Shown: one piece after another, positions 1 through 7,916 of the stretch
Numbering within the stretch: position 1 is the stretch's first letter
Layout: each line of letters begins with the position of its first letter
Assembly (NCBI GenBank): GCA_025057335.1
Contig: JANWXG010000011.1
Location: 1-20,330 of the forward strand
Direction: 5' to 3'
DNA: 20,330 nt
Source of the DNA: a bacterium
GTDB lineage: Bacteria > Armatimonadota > HRBIN16
Translations under genes and position numbers: made by a program
Notes under the pieces: generated by a model
Told to the model about the DNA's origin: nothing
The model's input: the letters and a program-made list of their open reading frames with translations, nothing else
Database searches by the model: none

Positions 1-2
1 GG

Positions 3-617
3 ACAGGTGAAACCATAGGGGAAACAAACCAGAACACGCGCGGCGGAATGATTGTGCGGGGCGGTCTGAAACTGGCGCCTCTCATCCGGGTCAAACCGGG
101 TCACACCTTGCGGTGGATGCAGGTGTACAGGGAGACTGGAGGACAGGGCAATACGACCATTGACTCTTCTGGGAACCAGCCTCTCTACGCAAACCATACC
201 CTCACTGGCTTCACTCCTCTGTTCTTTGACGCGCCCAGCGATGTCTTTGCCGCGCAGACGACGCCAGATAAGCTCGAGTTCCAGACCGCGCTGGTCTGCT
301 TCAAGGACAATGACCCGAAAAAGCTGTTCGGGCTGGGAGCCTTCCAGTGGGAATACGACATCGACAAGGTCAACAAGACCATCAAGAACGAAAAGCTGAC
401 GCTAACGAACTTCCCCACAGGATTGCCCCTGCTGTTGAAGAACACCTTTGACGCGCAGTTCGGCGCCAACGGCACGCGGGACACGGGATGGACGCTGCAG
501 GCAGGCGGATGCCCCGACTGCTTTGAGGTCATCCCCGAGCCAGCGACCCTGACGTTGTTCGGACTGGGCGCGTTGCCCGTGTGGCGCGCCCTGCGTCGGC
601 AGCGTGCGGCGGCTTAG
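3..617 (+). CDS. PEP-CTERM sorting-domain protein (5' partial)
   Basis: The reading frame is open from the left edge. The first ATG is at 48, but the codons before it (from 3) contain no stop, and nothing after ATG 48 resembles a signal peptide, so the gene very probably begins outside the window. The visible part is a soluble, mostly beta-like extracellular region of unknown function. The last about 27 residues form a PEP-CTERM signal: the motif VIPEP, a hydrophobic stretch (TLTLFGLGALPVW) and a basic tail (RALRRQR). In this family the signal is recognised by an exosortase, which removes the tail and delivers the protein to the cell surface or extracellular matrix. No exosortase gene is in the window. 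Right after the stop comes a hairpin-rich repeat that could end transcription. The sorting signal is clear; the function of the rest is not recognised. Confidence 0.8.
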   Translation, partial: TGETIGETNQNTRGGMIVRGGLKLAPLIRVKPGHTLRWMQVYRETGGQGNTTIDSSGNQPLYANHTLTGFTPLFFDAPSDVFAAQTTPDKLEFQTALVCFKDNDPKKLFGLGAFQWEYDIDKVNKTIKNEKLTLTNFPTGLPLLLKNTFDAQFGANGTRDTGWTLQAGGCPDCFEVIPEPATLTLFGLGALPVWRALRRQRAAA

Positions 618-622
618 GGAAA

Positions 623-898
623 CCTATCCCCCCGTCCCCCTTCCCTGCAAAGGAAGGGGGAGCCATGCTCCCCTCTCCCTGTAGGAGGGGGGGAGAGGTT
701 GAACCTATCCCCCCGTCCCCCTTCCCTGTAAAGGAAGGGGGAGAATTGCCCCCCTCTCCTCGTAGGAGAGGGGGTGGGGGAGAGGTTTGACAGGGAGAGG
801 AGCGAGGTCAACCCGACCCCCCGTCCCCCTTCCCTGCAAAGGAAGGGGGAGCCATGCTCCCCACTCCTCGTAGGAGAGGGGACGGGGGTGAGGTTTGA
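623..898. repeat. three-copy double-hairpin intergenic repeat
   Basis: Three imperfect direct copies lie at about 623-702, 703-790 and 812-898; the first two are 80 bases apart and the third follows a 21-base linker. Each copy holds two hairpins. The first has stem CCCCCTTCC/GGAAGGGGG with a 7-base loop (for example 636-660). The second has stem CCCCTCTCCT/AGGAGAGGGG around a CGT loop, best preserved in copy 2. Each copy ends in GAGGTT(T)GA. The array sits between the stop of the PEP-CTERM gene and the next gene. It may act as a terminator or RNA-stability element, but there is no T-run after any stem. Open frames across it on both strands are by-products of the repeat. Confidence 0.85.
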
Positions 899-952
899 TA
901 CAAGGAGAGGGGCAGGGGGAGAAGTTAAAAAAGAGGAAAGGAGCTGAGAACC

Positions 953-1432
953 ATGCTCACCTGCCTGTTCGTCCTGTTCTGCCTTTCGGGACTTCCACCA
1001 GCGGAAGGGCAACCGCCTGCTGCGCGCATCGAGGTGCATCATGGTGGCGGCTTGCAACTGCCTCCCCATCCCGTGATTATCACCATCCGCTCGGACGGGC
1101 TGGTGAAAACGGTGCGAGGAGAGTTTCGCGTGGAGCCAGCACGAGTGCAGAAGCTGGTAGACCAGCTGGAGCGTCTCGGCGCGTTTCGTTTGCCTTCGGG
1201 AGACCTCGAGCAGGAGGTTATCCGGGCGGGCGAACCTTCCGCGGCGGTTCGTGGCGGTAGTGGCGTGTATACCCTTCGCCTCACTCGCGGGGAAAAGACG
1301 ATCACCGTGCATCTCAACCAGCCCGACAGATACCCCGATACGAAAGTGCGCTCGGTGCGGGTGTTCCAGAAGGCACTGAACACCATCCGCGAGTTTGTGA
1401 AGGAGGTGGAGCGGACGCACGCGCCGCAGTAG
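953..1432 (+). CDS. small exported protein of unknown function
   Basis: A 159-residue protein. An AGGAG-type ribosome binding site (about 938-943) precedes the ATG by about nine bases. Residues 1-19 form a short hydrophobic signal peptide (LTCLFVLFCLSGLPPAEG) with a likely cut near Gly19-Gln20, so it is probably exported. The mature part reads as a small alpha/beta domain: a strand with IITIRSDGLVKT, a helix VQKLVDQLERLGAF, a strand VYTLRLTRGEKTITVHL and a C-terminal helix RVFQKALNTIREFVKEVE. The pattern of a strand with a DG turn followed by a helix with L..LG.F resembles the DUF6438-type fold, but I am not sure of family membership. It is flanked by repeat clusters on both sides and appears to be a single-gene unit. 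No enzymatic residues stand out. Confidence 0.75.
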   Translation: MLTCLFVLFCLSGLPPAEGQPPAARIEVHHGGGLQLPPHPVIITIRSDGLVKTVRGEFRVEPARVQKLVDQLERLGAFRLPSGDLEQEVIRAGEPSAAVRGGSGVYTLRLTRGEKTITVHLNQPDRYPDTKVRSVRVFQKALNTIREFVKEVERTHAPQ

Positions 1433-2013
1433 CCACCGCCTCTTGACCCATCGCACTTCCTGCTGTCGGAAGGGGAACTGCTGTGACCTCCTCCCCTGCG
1501 AAGGTATCTTGGCGAAACACTGTGATTTTGCAGTAACGATGCGTAGCATAGCGGGCGCAACGCGCTATACTTGCCGCGTTGAACATTGGGCAAAGCATCC
1601 TTGATGGAACACGCAGACGCTTGTTTCGGAGGGACGCGCTCCGTCGCTCCACAGGTTCACCGTTGGAGGGACGCGCTCCGTCGCGTCCACTCAGCCTGGC
1701 GATGAATATCACAACGGAGGGCCTCAAGAGATGCTTCGCTCACGCTCAGCACGACAGGGAGGACGGCTCGGCGGGAGCCTCACCTTCCATACAGCTGTAG
1801 GGCGAACCTCCTGGTGAGCCGAACGGAAAAACCGTGATGTTCACGACGGGGCGTGACCCTATAGAGCTTGTCCCCCACCGTTTGGAGGGACGCGCTCTGT
1901 CGCGTCCATCAGGGTCACGGCGGAGCGTGACCCTCCAGGGGAGCACAACAGGCAGCGCCCTGCTTTCTCCGCGCAGTCACGTTGCTTGGCGACTTTCCAA
2001 ACACCCTCCCCCG
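1433..2013. repeat. gene-free region with palindromic repeat cluster 1
   Basis: No convincing gene lies in this stretch. It holds a family of short palindromes. Type 1 elements (stem GGACGCG, loop CTCYGT, stem CGCGTCC, preceded by TGGAGG) are at 1628-1650 (right arm shortened), 1665-1688 and 1884-1907. Type 2 elements (stem GGTCACG, loop ACGGAG, stem CGTGACC, followed by CTCCA) are at 1839-1858 (degenerate) and 1912-1933. The pair at 1883-1937 forms one larger inverted unit bounded by TGGAGG and CCTCCA. Between them, 1758-1788 carries a separate element (GGACGGCTCGGCGGGAGCC) and about 1728-1755 another low-complexity element (ATGCTTCGCTCACGCTCAGC). Translated, these give recurring pseudo-peptides such as LEGRAPSRP and EGEAPAEP, which should not be annotated as genes. 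Confidence 0.8.
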
Positions 2014-2042
2014 TTGACTTTCCCTGCCCACTGCGATACAGT
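2014..2042 (+). promoter_or_regulatory. sigma-70-type promoter of the family B DNA polymerase
   Basis: TTGACT (2014-2019) and TACAGT (2037-2042) are separated by exactly 17 bases, a near-consensus housekeeping promoter. The transcript would start around 2049, leaving a short leader with a GGAGGAAG ribosome site (2060-2067) before the ATG at 2075. The -10 lies within ATACAGTAT, a small perfect inverted repeat that could be part of an operator; it is too short to assign to a repressor. Confidence 0.65.
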
Positions 2043-2074
2043 ATGCATGGAGGCAACACGGAGGAAGCGAGGCG

Positions 2075-4243
2075 ATGAACCTCTTCGACAACGAGGCTCC
2101 CGTTCTCTCCGCCGAGGAGATACTCTTCGGCTGGAAGGGGACGCCACGCATAGTAGCGGTAGAGCTGACCGAGACAGAAGCCATCCTGCACCAGCGCCAT
2201 CCTGACGGCACGCGCACCACCTGGCGCGAGCCGTTCACCCCCTGGCTGCTCACTACCCAGCGTTATCCCGAAATCGACGCGCAGTGGACGCTGCTGAAAG
2301 GCGAGGGTTTCTGCTGGATGGCGCAGTTCCGCACGTGGAGTGAGTATCAGAGCGCTCGCCTGCGCCTGCGTGACATGCGAGTAGACGTGTTCACTGCTGG
2401 CAGCCCCGAACGGCAGTTCCTCACGCTGTCAGGCTACACGCTATTCCAGGGAATGAGCTTCGACGACGTGCGTCGCATGCAGGTGGACATCGAGACCGCT
2501 GGTTTGACCCCGCAGGATCCCTCTCACCGCGTACTGCTGATGGTGCTGCAGGACAACAGCGGCTGGAGCGAGGTGCTGGACGACCCAGACGAGGCTCGGA
2601 TGCTACAGCGTTTTGTGCAGACCCTGCGCGAGCGCGACCCTGACGTGATTGAGGGGCACAACCTGTATGGCTTCGACCTGCCTTTCCTGATAGAGCGCGC
2701 TCGGCGGTACGGCATCACGCTCGCGGTTGGGCGCAGCGGGCAGGCGATGACGATAGGCAGCGAACGCAACCTGCCCATCGGCGCCATTAACCGCCCCTAT
2801 CGTCCTGTATACATTCCCGGACGGCATGTGGTAGACACCTACTTCGCCGTGCAACGCTACGACTGGGCAAAGGGCGAGCTGCAAAGCTACGGTCTGAAAG
2901 AGGTCGCCCGCGCCTACGGTATCGCCGAGGATGAGCGGGTGCTCATAGACCGCGCCGACCTGAACGAGCAGTGGCGCTCTGACCCCGAGAAGGTGCGCCA
3001 GTATGCCTTGCAAGACGTGCAGGAAACCGCCCGACTGGCGGAGATTGTGCTGCCTACCGAGTTCTACCAGACGCAGATGGTGCCCGATACCTACCAGCAC
3101 GTAGCGACGGCGGGCAGCGGCGAGAAGATTAACGCCATCTTCGTGCGCGCCTACCTGCACGCGGGCTACGCCATCCCCAAGCCACAGCCCGCGCGCGACT
3201 ACCCGGGCGGTTACACGGAGGTGCGCCTCACGGGCGTCATCCCGCGCGTGGTGAAGGCGGACGTGGAGAGCCTGTACCCCAGCATCATGCTGGTACACCG
3301 CATCGCGCCCGCTTCCGACCAGCTAGGCGTGTTCTTGCCTGCGCTGGAGGAGCTCACCCGTCGTCGGCTGGAGGCGAAGGCGCAACTGCGCCGCGCGACC
3401 GACCCGCGCCAGCGCGCCTACTGGGATGGCATTCAGGGCTCCTTTAAGGTGCTGATTAACTCCTTCTACGGCTATCTGGGCGCAAATTTCCCCTTCAACG
3501 ACTTCGACGCGGCGCAACGGGTGACCGAGGAGGGGCGCAAAATCGCCATCCGGCTGGTGGAGGAGCTGGAACGCACGGGCAGCAGGGTGATTGAGGTGGA
3601 CACGGATGGCGTCTACTTCCAGCCGCCAGAAGGGGTAGAGGGGCAGGAAGCGGAGGAGGCGTATGTACAGCGCATCGCCGAGACGCTGCCGCCGGGAATT
3701 CGCCTGAGCTTCGATGGACGCTACCGTGCGATGATTTCGGTGAAGACCAAGAACTACGCCCTGCTGGATTACGAAGGCAACTGGACCTACAAGGGCGCCT
3801 CGCTGCGTTCCCGTGCCGACGAGCCGTATGGTCGCCAGTTCATCGCCGAGGTGTTGCAGAAGCTGGTAGAGGGCGACCGCGAGGGCATCGCCCGGCTATA
3901 CCGTGAAACCATCCTGCGCATCCTGCGTGGCGAGGTGCCCATTCAGGAACTGGTGCGACGTGAGCGCGTCACGGAGAAGACCTTCACGAGCGAGAACAAG
4001 CGTCGTGCAGCAGAGGCGGTGCGCGGCGTCAGCGTCGGCGACTACGTGAACCTGTACCAGCGGGCGGACGGCTCGCTCGGCAAGATGGAGGAGTACGCAG
4101 GGGACGAGGACCGCGAGCACTACGCCAGCAAGCTCTACCGCTTCGCCCTGCGCCTGCGCGAGGCGGTTGGCGAGGATTTCGACCTGCTCTTCCCACGCCC
4201 TGAACAGGTCATCCGCGAACAGCAACAGCCGAGCCTGTTCTAA
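2075..4243 (+). CDS. polB: family B DNA polymerase with 3'-5' exonuclease domain
   Basis: DNA-directed DNA polymerase, 722 residues, somewhat shorter than typical archaeal PolB or E. coli Pol II (about 770-790). All catalytic motifs are visible. Exonuclease: Exo I VDIET (D138, E140), Exo II EGHNLYGFD (193-201), Exo III YALQD (310-314). Polymerase: motif A DVESLYPS (396-403), motif B KVLINSFYG (458-466), motif C VDTDG (D509, D511) and the KTKNY motif (557-561). So both proofreading and synthesis should be active. Motif C has Glu where many relatives have Tyr before xDTD. The last five residues, QPSLF, match the bacterial sliding-clamp-binding consensus QL(S/D)LF, in the same C-terminal place as in E. 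coli Pol II (QLGLF). Start chosen by GGAGGAAG seven bases upstream. It is a single-gene unit with its own promoter and no replication genes beside it. A role in repair or translesion synthesis is inference. Confidence 0.95.
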   Translation: MNLFDNEAPVLSAEEILFGWKGTPRIVAVELTETEAILHQRHPDGTRTTWREPFTPWLLTTQRYPEIDAQWTLLKGEGFCWMAQFRTWSEYQSARLRLRDMRVDVFTAGSPERQFLTLSGYTLFQGMSFDDVRRMQVDIETAGLTPQDPSHRVLLMVLQDNSGWSEVLDDPDEARMLQRFVQTLRERDPDVIEGHNLYGFDLPFLIERARRYGITLAVGRSGQAMTIGSERNLPIGAINRPYRPVYIPGRHVVDTYFAVQRYDWAKGELQSYGLKEVARAYGIAEDERVLIDRADLNEQWRSDPEKVRQYALQDVQETARLAEIVLPTEFYQTQMVPDTYQHVATAGSGEKINAIFVRAYLHAGYAIPKPQPARDYPGGYTEVRLTGVIPRVVKADVESLYPSIMLVHRIAPASDQLGVFLPALEELTRRRLEAKAQLRRATDPRQRAYWDGIQGSFKVLINSFYGYLGANFPFNDFDAAQRVTEEGRKIAIRLVEELERTGSRVIEVDTDGVYFQPPEGVEGQEAEEAYVQRIAETLPPGIRLSFDGRYRAMISVKTKNYALLDYEGNWTYKGASLRSRADEPYGRQFIAEVLQKLVEGDREGIARLYRETILRILRGEVPIQELVRRERVTEKTFTSENKRRAAEAVRGVSVGDYVNLYQRADGSLGKMEEYAGDEDREHYASKLYRFALRLREAVGEDFDLLFPRPEQVIREQQQPSLF

Positions 4244-4353
4244 TCGTCCGCGCCGACTTCTGTCCCTGTAGAGCTGACGCCAATCGCACCGAGGCCGTTC
4301 CCAAAATCCATAGGGCAGCATCACGGGGCGGAGGTCGATAATGGCTCTGCTGG

Positions 4354-4651
4354 CACCCCATCATGCACGCTGTAGCCCCCGATTTCCATCAGGGGGGTTA
4401 TGATGTCGTGTTTCGCCCACCATGGAAACGGTGGGCTAGGGTGAGGGAGAAACCTGCCTGCGCAAGTTCTCGTAATCCGCGCAGGCGGATTTTCATCCCA
4501 CCATAGCCCCCGATTTTAATCGGGGGCGAACCGTGCGATTGACCCCCATCATGCAAATGGTGGGCTAAGGGGTAGGGGAACCTGCTGGCGCAGGTTCCTA
4601 TCCGCGTAGGCGGATTTGATTCTCTCCGTAGCCCCGATTTCCATCGGGGGG
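4354..4651. repeat. composite palindromic repeat units in gene-free region 4244-4661
   Basis: Between the polymerase and the next promoter there is no gene. 4244-4353 shows nothing I recognise. From 4354 three kinds of palindrome alternate. Kind a, TAGCCCC(C)GATTT..ATCGGGGG: 4373-4396, 4504-4527, 4629-4651. Kind b, CCCAYCATG..AA.GGTGGGCTA: 4416-4438 and 4544-4567, with a partial copy at 4356-4372. Kind c, CCTGC.GGCGCA followed by ATCCGCG.AGGCGGATTT: 4453-4492 and 4581-4617. They occur in the order b-c-a twice (about 4416-4527 and 4544-4651), so a composite of about 110 bases has been duplicated, preceded by a partial b-a copy. The last a element ends 10 bases before the -35 of the downstream promoter and may separate it from upstream transcription. 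Confidence 0.8.
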
Positions 4652-4661
4652 AGAGGTTACC

Positions 4662-4691
4662 TTGACAGAGAAGCCACAAAGGCGTTACGAT
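4662..4691 (+). promoter_or_regulatory. sigma-70-type promoter of the heparinase-like gene
   Basis: TTGACA (4662-4667, perfect -35) and TACGAT (4686-4691, four of six matches including T1, A2 and T6) are 18 bases apart. The predicted start near 4698 leaves a leader of about 28 bases containing the GAGGGGG ribosome site (4712-4718). Confidence 0.6.
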
Positions 4692-4726
4692 GAGCGCGCA
4701 TCGAAATCTCCGAGGGGGCAGTGACG

Positions 4727-7477
4727 ATGTGGAAGGTGGTTCGTCTGCTGATTTTGCTTCCCTGCGTAATCGGTTACGCAAGCGCGGCGCAGATGCCCGT
4801 GCTGGAGCGACTGCTCAACGGCGCGAAGATGGGCGCACACACGACCCAGCGCGATGAGAACCGTTTCGCCACTGTCCAGCCTGGACAACCCGTAGGGCAA
4901 ACCTTCGTGGTCAGCGAACGGTGCGTGGAGGTCTTCCGCATTGCCATCTGGCAGGCGTTCTGGCATGAGACGTGGCAGCCCGACGAGATGCTCGTGCTGA
5001 CCCTCTGGGACAGCCCTCAGAAACGCTTCTCCTACGGCAGGTGCGCTATTCCCTACGCGCGGCGCATGTGGGAAGGCGCCGTGCCCATGTTCACGCTGGA
5101 GGCGAAGGTACAGCCCGGACGCAGCTACTACTTTGAACTGACTGTGGAGACGGAACCGCTGCGCCCCGCCGTGGTGCCCCGTGAGTGGACGCTGGGCGGA
5201 GAGCGTCCGGGCTTCGCGGGAGGCGACCGCGTGCTGGCGGGCATCGGCATCGCTTCCGACGACTACCCCGACGGCGCGGCATACGTGGGAGGCGCAGCGC
5301 AGGGCTACGACCTCTGGTTCGAGATACACGAAATCCATCAGGTGGAGCGAGACCAGCTGTATGCAGAGGCGTTCCGACCGTTCAACCTCGACTACCCTCC
5401 GCTTCAGCCTGTGCGGGAGGCGGTAGAACGCAAGGATTGGGAAGAGGCAGTGCGACGGCTAGTGGCGCATTTCGAGTCGCGAGAAGACCTCATTCCGCCT
5501 GAACTGCGGGAGCCACGCTACGACCCGGAATTTGACACGCGGGAGGCAGACCTCGCTGCCGAGGCAAAAGTGTTGCTACCCGACGGCACGACGGTAGACC
5601 TCGGACCGCACTGGAGCCACTACATCCTCTGGCCCGAGCGGGGCGGCGTAGGGCTGACAAGGGCGGGATTGCGCCGTCCGCTCGCGGCAGGCTACGCCCG
5701 AACAGGCAACGAGAAGTATGCCCGCGCCTTCAGCCAGATGCTGTACCACCTGTTCCAGCAGTGCCCCTCGCCGCTGAAGGCAGGCGTATGGAAGCCTGAC
5801 CAGAAGATACCAGGCGCGCTCCCACCCGGACTGGCGGGCGGATCGATGTGGTCTGCCCTCTCCATCGGCGCGCGGCTGGGACACGGCTTGACCTACTACG
5901 GTCGCTTCGTGCGCTCGCCCCACTTCCCGCTGGAGATTCGCGCCGCCTTCCTCTTCAATCTCGCTGAGATGGCGGAGGTGCTGGAGCGGATGGAGGCGGG
6001 CGGCAACTGGGAAACGCAGATGGCGGATACTCTCGTGGAGCTGGGGCAAGTGTATCCTGAGTTTCGAGGCGCAAAACGCTGGCTGGAGCAGGGCGTGCAG
6101 CGGCTCATCGAGAACGCGCTTGCCACCGTGCATCCCGACGGCGTGCTGGGCGAGCCGACGATGGGGTACCACCTGCTGGTGATGGGCAGATACCGCAATC
6201 TGGTAGCGCAATCGCAGCAACTGAACATCCAGCTGCCGCCCGAAATGGTGTCCCTCACGGAGAAGATGCACGAGTACGTAATGTACTCCACCCTGCCCGA
6301 CGGCACGCTGCCAGTGTGGGGTGATGGCAACCCTCCTATGCGCCCCGACATGCTCGCTCAAGCCGCCGACCTCTTCAGGCGCGAGGACTTCCGCTACGTG
6401 GGTACAGGAGGCAGACAGGGCACACCGCCCGCAAAGACCTCTGCGGGCTTCCCGCACGGCGGCTTCTTCTACCTGCGCAGCTTCTGGGGACCCGACGCGC
6501 ACTACATGGGCATCCGCTGTGGACCGCACGGCAGCCACGGTCACTGGGACCAGCTGAGCCTTATCGTAGCGAGCTACGGCAACCTGTTGCTGATTGACCC
6601 CGGCGTGCACATCTACGGCACGCCCGAAGCGCAGGAGCTGATGCACACCCGCTCGCACAACACCGTGACCGTAGACGAACGGCGCACGCTATCGGGCGGG
6701 ATTCTCCGAGCGTGGGCGACAGGTTCGCGCTTGGACTACTTCGCGGGACATACCGAAGGCTTTGAGGGGCTGACCCATGTGAAGCATCACCGGCGCGTCT
6801 GGCTCCTGAAGCCCGAGGGCGACTTCGGAGGCTTCTGGCTGGTTCGAGACGACGTAACGGGCACAGGCGAGCATGAGGCGCAGCTCTGGTTCCGCTTCGC
6901 GAAGGTGGAGGTGCAGGCGGACGAGGAGCGCAGGGCGGTGTGGACGAGAACCGAGGGCGGCAACCTGCTGGTTCTGCCTGTAGACCAGGGCGACCTGAAT
7001 CTCGCCCTCACACGGGGCATCGCTGTTCCTCCGGGAGTTCATCGTCTTACAGAAGTGCCCGTTGCGCGCTTCTCGCGTCGGGGGAGCCTGCCCCTCGCCT
7101 TCACCAGCCTGCTGATACCCTATCGGGGGAGCGCGCCCCCCGCAGTGAAAGCTTTCTCGCTTCCGGTAACGCCTGCAGGTTCGGGCGCTGACGCCGTGTG
7201 GGTGGAGACAGGTTCCCGCGCCTTCCTGATATTTGGCGAGGCGGTCGCTCCTCCTTCGCCTCTCCCCCTGCGCAAAGTGACCTTGCCAGACCGCAGCGAG
7301 GCGCAGGTATGCGCGCAGAGCGTCGTGCTGGAGTTCCGCCGACAGGGGGGCAAATGGCAGGCAACCGCACTCCTAGGCGTGCAAGTGCAGCAGGTGAACC
7401 TTCAGGGGAGAAACCTCTGGCGCCGCAGCGAGCAAGCGGCAGATATGGTCGAGGTGGACCTCTCCTCTCGTCAATAG
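4727..7477 (+). CDS. exported heparinase II/III-like polysaccharide lyase
   Basis: The family cleaves uronic-acid-containing glycans (heparin/heparan, alginate or related) by beta-elimination. GTG 4721 and ATG 4727 are both in frame; I chose ATG because GAGGGGG (4712-4718) is about eight bases upstream, giving 916 residues. Residues 1 to about 20 (MWKVVRLLILLPCVIGYASA) are a signal peptide with an AXA-type cut. Next comes a beta-rich region (about 25-200), then an (alpha/alpha) toroid (about 205-560), then the heparinase II/III C-terminal beta domain, recognised by GPHGSHGHWDQLSL (H604, H606, D608), the segment LLLIDPGVHIY and RSHNTVTVDERR (H644, N645). A final beta-sandwich follows. It has its own promoter and is followed by a repeat cluster. 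The product is probably periplasmic or extracellular. Family assignment is strong; the substrate cannot be read from sequence. Confidence 0.88.
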   Translation: MWKVVRLLILLPCVIGYASAAQMPVLERLLNGAKMGAHTTQRDENRFATVQPGQPVGQTFVVSERCVEVFRIAIWQAFWHETWQPDEMLVLTLWDSPQKRFSYGRCAIPYARRMWEGAVPMFTLEAKVQPGRSYYFELTVETEPLRPAVVPREWTLGGERPGFAGGDRVLAGIGIASDDYPDGAAYVGGAAQGYDLWFEIHEIHQVERDQLYAEAFRPFNLDYPPLQPVREAVERKDWEEAVRRLVAHFESREDLIPPELREPRYDPEFDTREADLAAEAKVLLPDGTTVDLGPHWSHYILWPERGGVGLTRAGLRRPLAAGYARTGNEKYARAFSQMLYHLFQQCPSPLKAGVWKPDQKIPGALPPGLAGGSMWSALSIGARLGHGLTYYGRFVRSPHFPLEIRAAFLFNLAEMAEVLERMEAGGNWETQMADTLVELGQVYPEFRGAKRWLEQGVQRLIENALATVHPDGVLGEPTMGYHLLVMGRYRNLVAQSQQLNIQLPPEMVSLTEKMHEYVMYSTLPDGTLPVWGDGNPPMRPDMLAQAADLFRREDFRYVGTGGRQGTPPAKTSAGFPHGGFFYLRSFWGPDAHYMGIRCGPHGSHGHWDQLSLIVASYGNLLLIDPGVHIYGTPEAQELMHTRSHNTVTVDERRTLSGGILRAWATGSRLDYFAGHTEGFEGLTHVKHHRRVWLLKPEGDFGGFWLVRDDVTGTGEHEAQLWFRFAKVEVQADEERRAVWTRTEGGNLLVLPVDQGDLNLALTRGIAVPPGVHRLTEVPVARFSRRGSLPLAFTSLLIPYRGSAPPAVKAFSLPVTPAGSGADAVWVETGSRAFLIFGEAVAPPSPLPLRKVTLPDRSEAQVCAQSVVLEFRRQGGKWQATALLGVQVQQVNLQGRNLWRRSEQAADMVEVDLSSRQ

Positions 7478-7783
7478 GGAGGTCTGTTTGCAGGTGGTCT
7501 GCCCAGAGGCACGCGCTCCGCCGCGTCCGCAAGCTCCGTTTGGAGGCACGCGCTCTGTCGCGTCCACACGGTCACGACAGTTGGAGGGACGCGCTCCGTC
7601 GCGTCCACAAGGTTACCGTCTGGAGGGAAGCGCTCTGTCGCGTCCGCCACGATGGTCACGACGGAGCGTGACCCTCCAGAAGCCCATTCCAGATTGGAGG
7701 GACGCGCTCTGTCACGTCCACACGGTCACGACGGAGCGTGACCCTCCAGAAGTATTCCGTTTGTAGTGCAGGCTTTAGCCTGC
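7478..7783. repeat. palindromic repeat cluster 2
   Basis: Same family as the cluster at 1628-1937. Type 1 elements (GGACGCG, loop CTCYGT, CGCGTCC) are at 7505-7528, 7542-7565, 7583-7606, 7622-7645 and 7696-7719, several with single changes (GCACGCG, GAAGCG, right arm CACGTCC). Type 2 elements (GGTCACG, loop ACGGAG, CGTGACC) are complete at 7654-7673 and 7724-7743; a left half survives near 7570-7579. Two type 1/type 2 pairs form larger inverted units, 7621-7678 and 7695-7748, each bounded by TGGAGG and CCTCCA. At 7768-7783 lies a separate palindrome, GCAGGC TTTA GCCTGC. The rest of the gene-free stretch, 7784-7916, shows no promoter I can defend and only the ribosome site of the next gene. 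Small frames here are repeat by-products. Confidence 0.85.
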
Positions 7784-7916
7784 CCGCTCGAAACGGGAGA
7801 CCAGCTTCCGCACTCTCCCTGGCGCTATGAGTTTCTCGCCCTCACAGAAGGTTTCCCCCGTTCTCTGAAGAAAATGCATACGAGATTACCTGCAGGAACA
7901 CCAGTAGGGAGACCAT

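Noticed and set aside
614..1549. 311-residue minus-strand open frame
   Set aside because: It runs through the hairpin repeat array and antisense to the exported protein at 953-1432; the C-terminal part is low-complexity repeat translation (SPFLCREGGRGDRF recurring), and there is no domain.
1834..2205. Small open frames reading LEGRALSRPSGSRRSVTLQ and similar
   Set aside because: These are translations of the palindromic repeat family, overlapping the polymerase promoter and start; composition and recurrence match the repeats, not a protein.
3599..3610. DTDG instead of DTDS in polymerase motif C as a novelty
   Set aside because: Thermococcales family B polymerases commonly carry DTDG, so this is a known variant.
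5576..6658. 360-residue minus-strand open frame inside the heparinase-like gene
   Set aside because: It is a long antisense shadow of a G+C-rich gene; His/Arg/Leu-rich with no fold, while the plus frame has clear family motifs.
7505..7748. CRISPR array
   Set aside because: Repeats are palindromic, unevenly spaced, in both orientations and diverged; there are no unique spacers of constant length and no cas genes.
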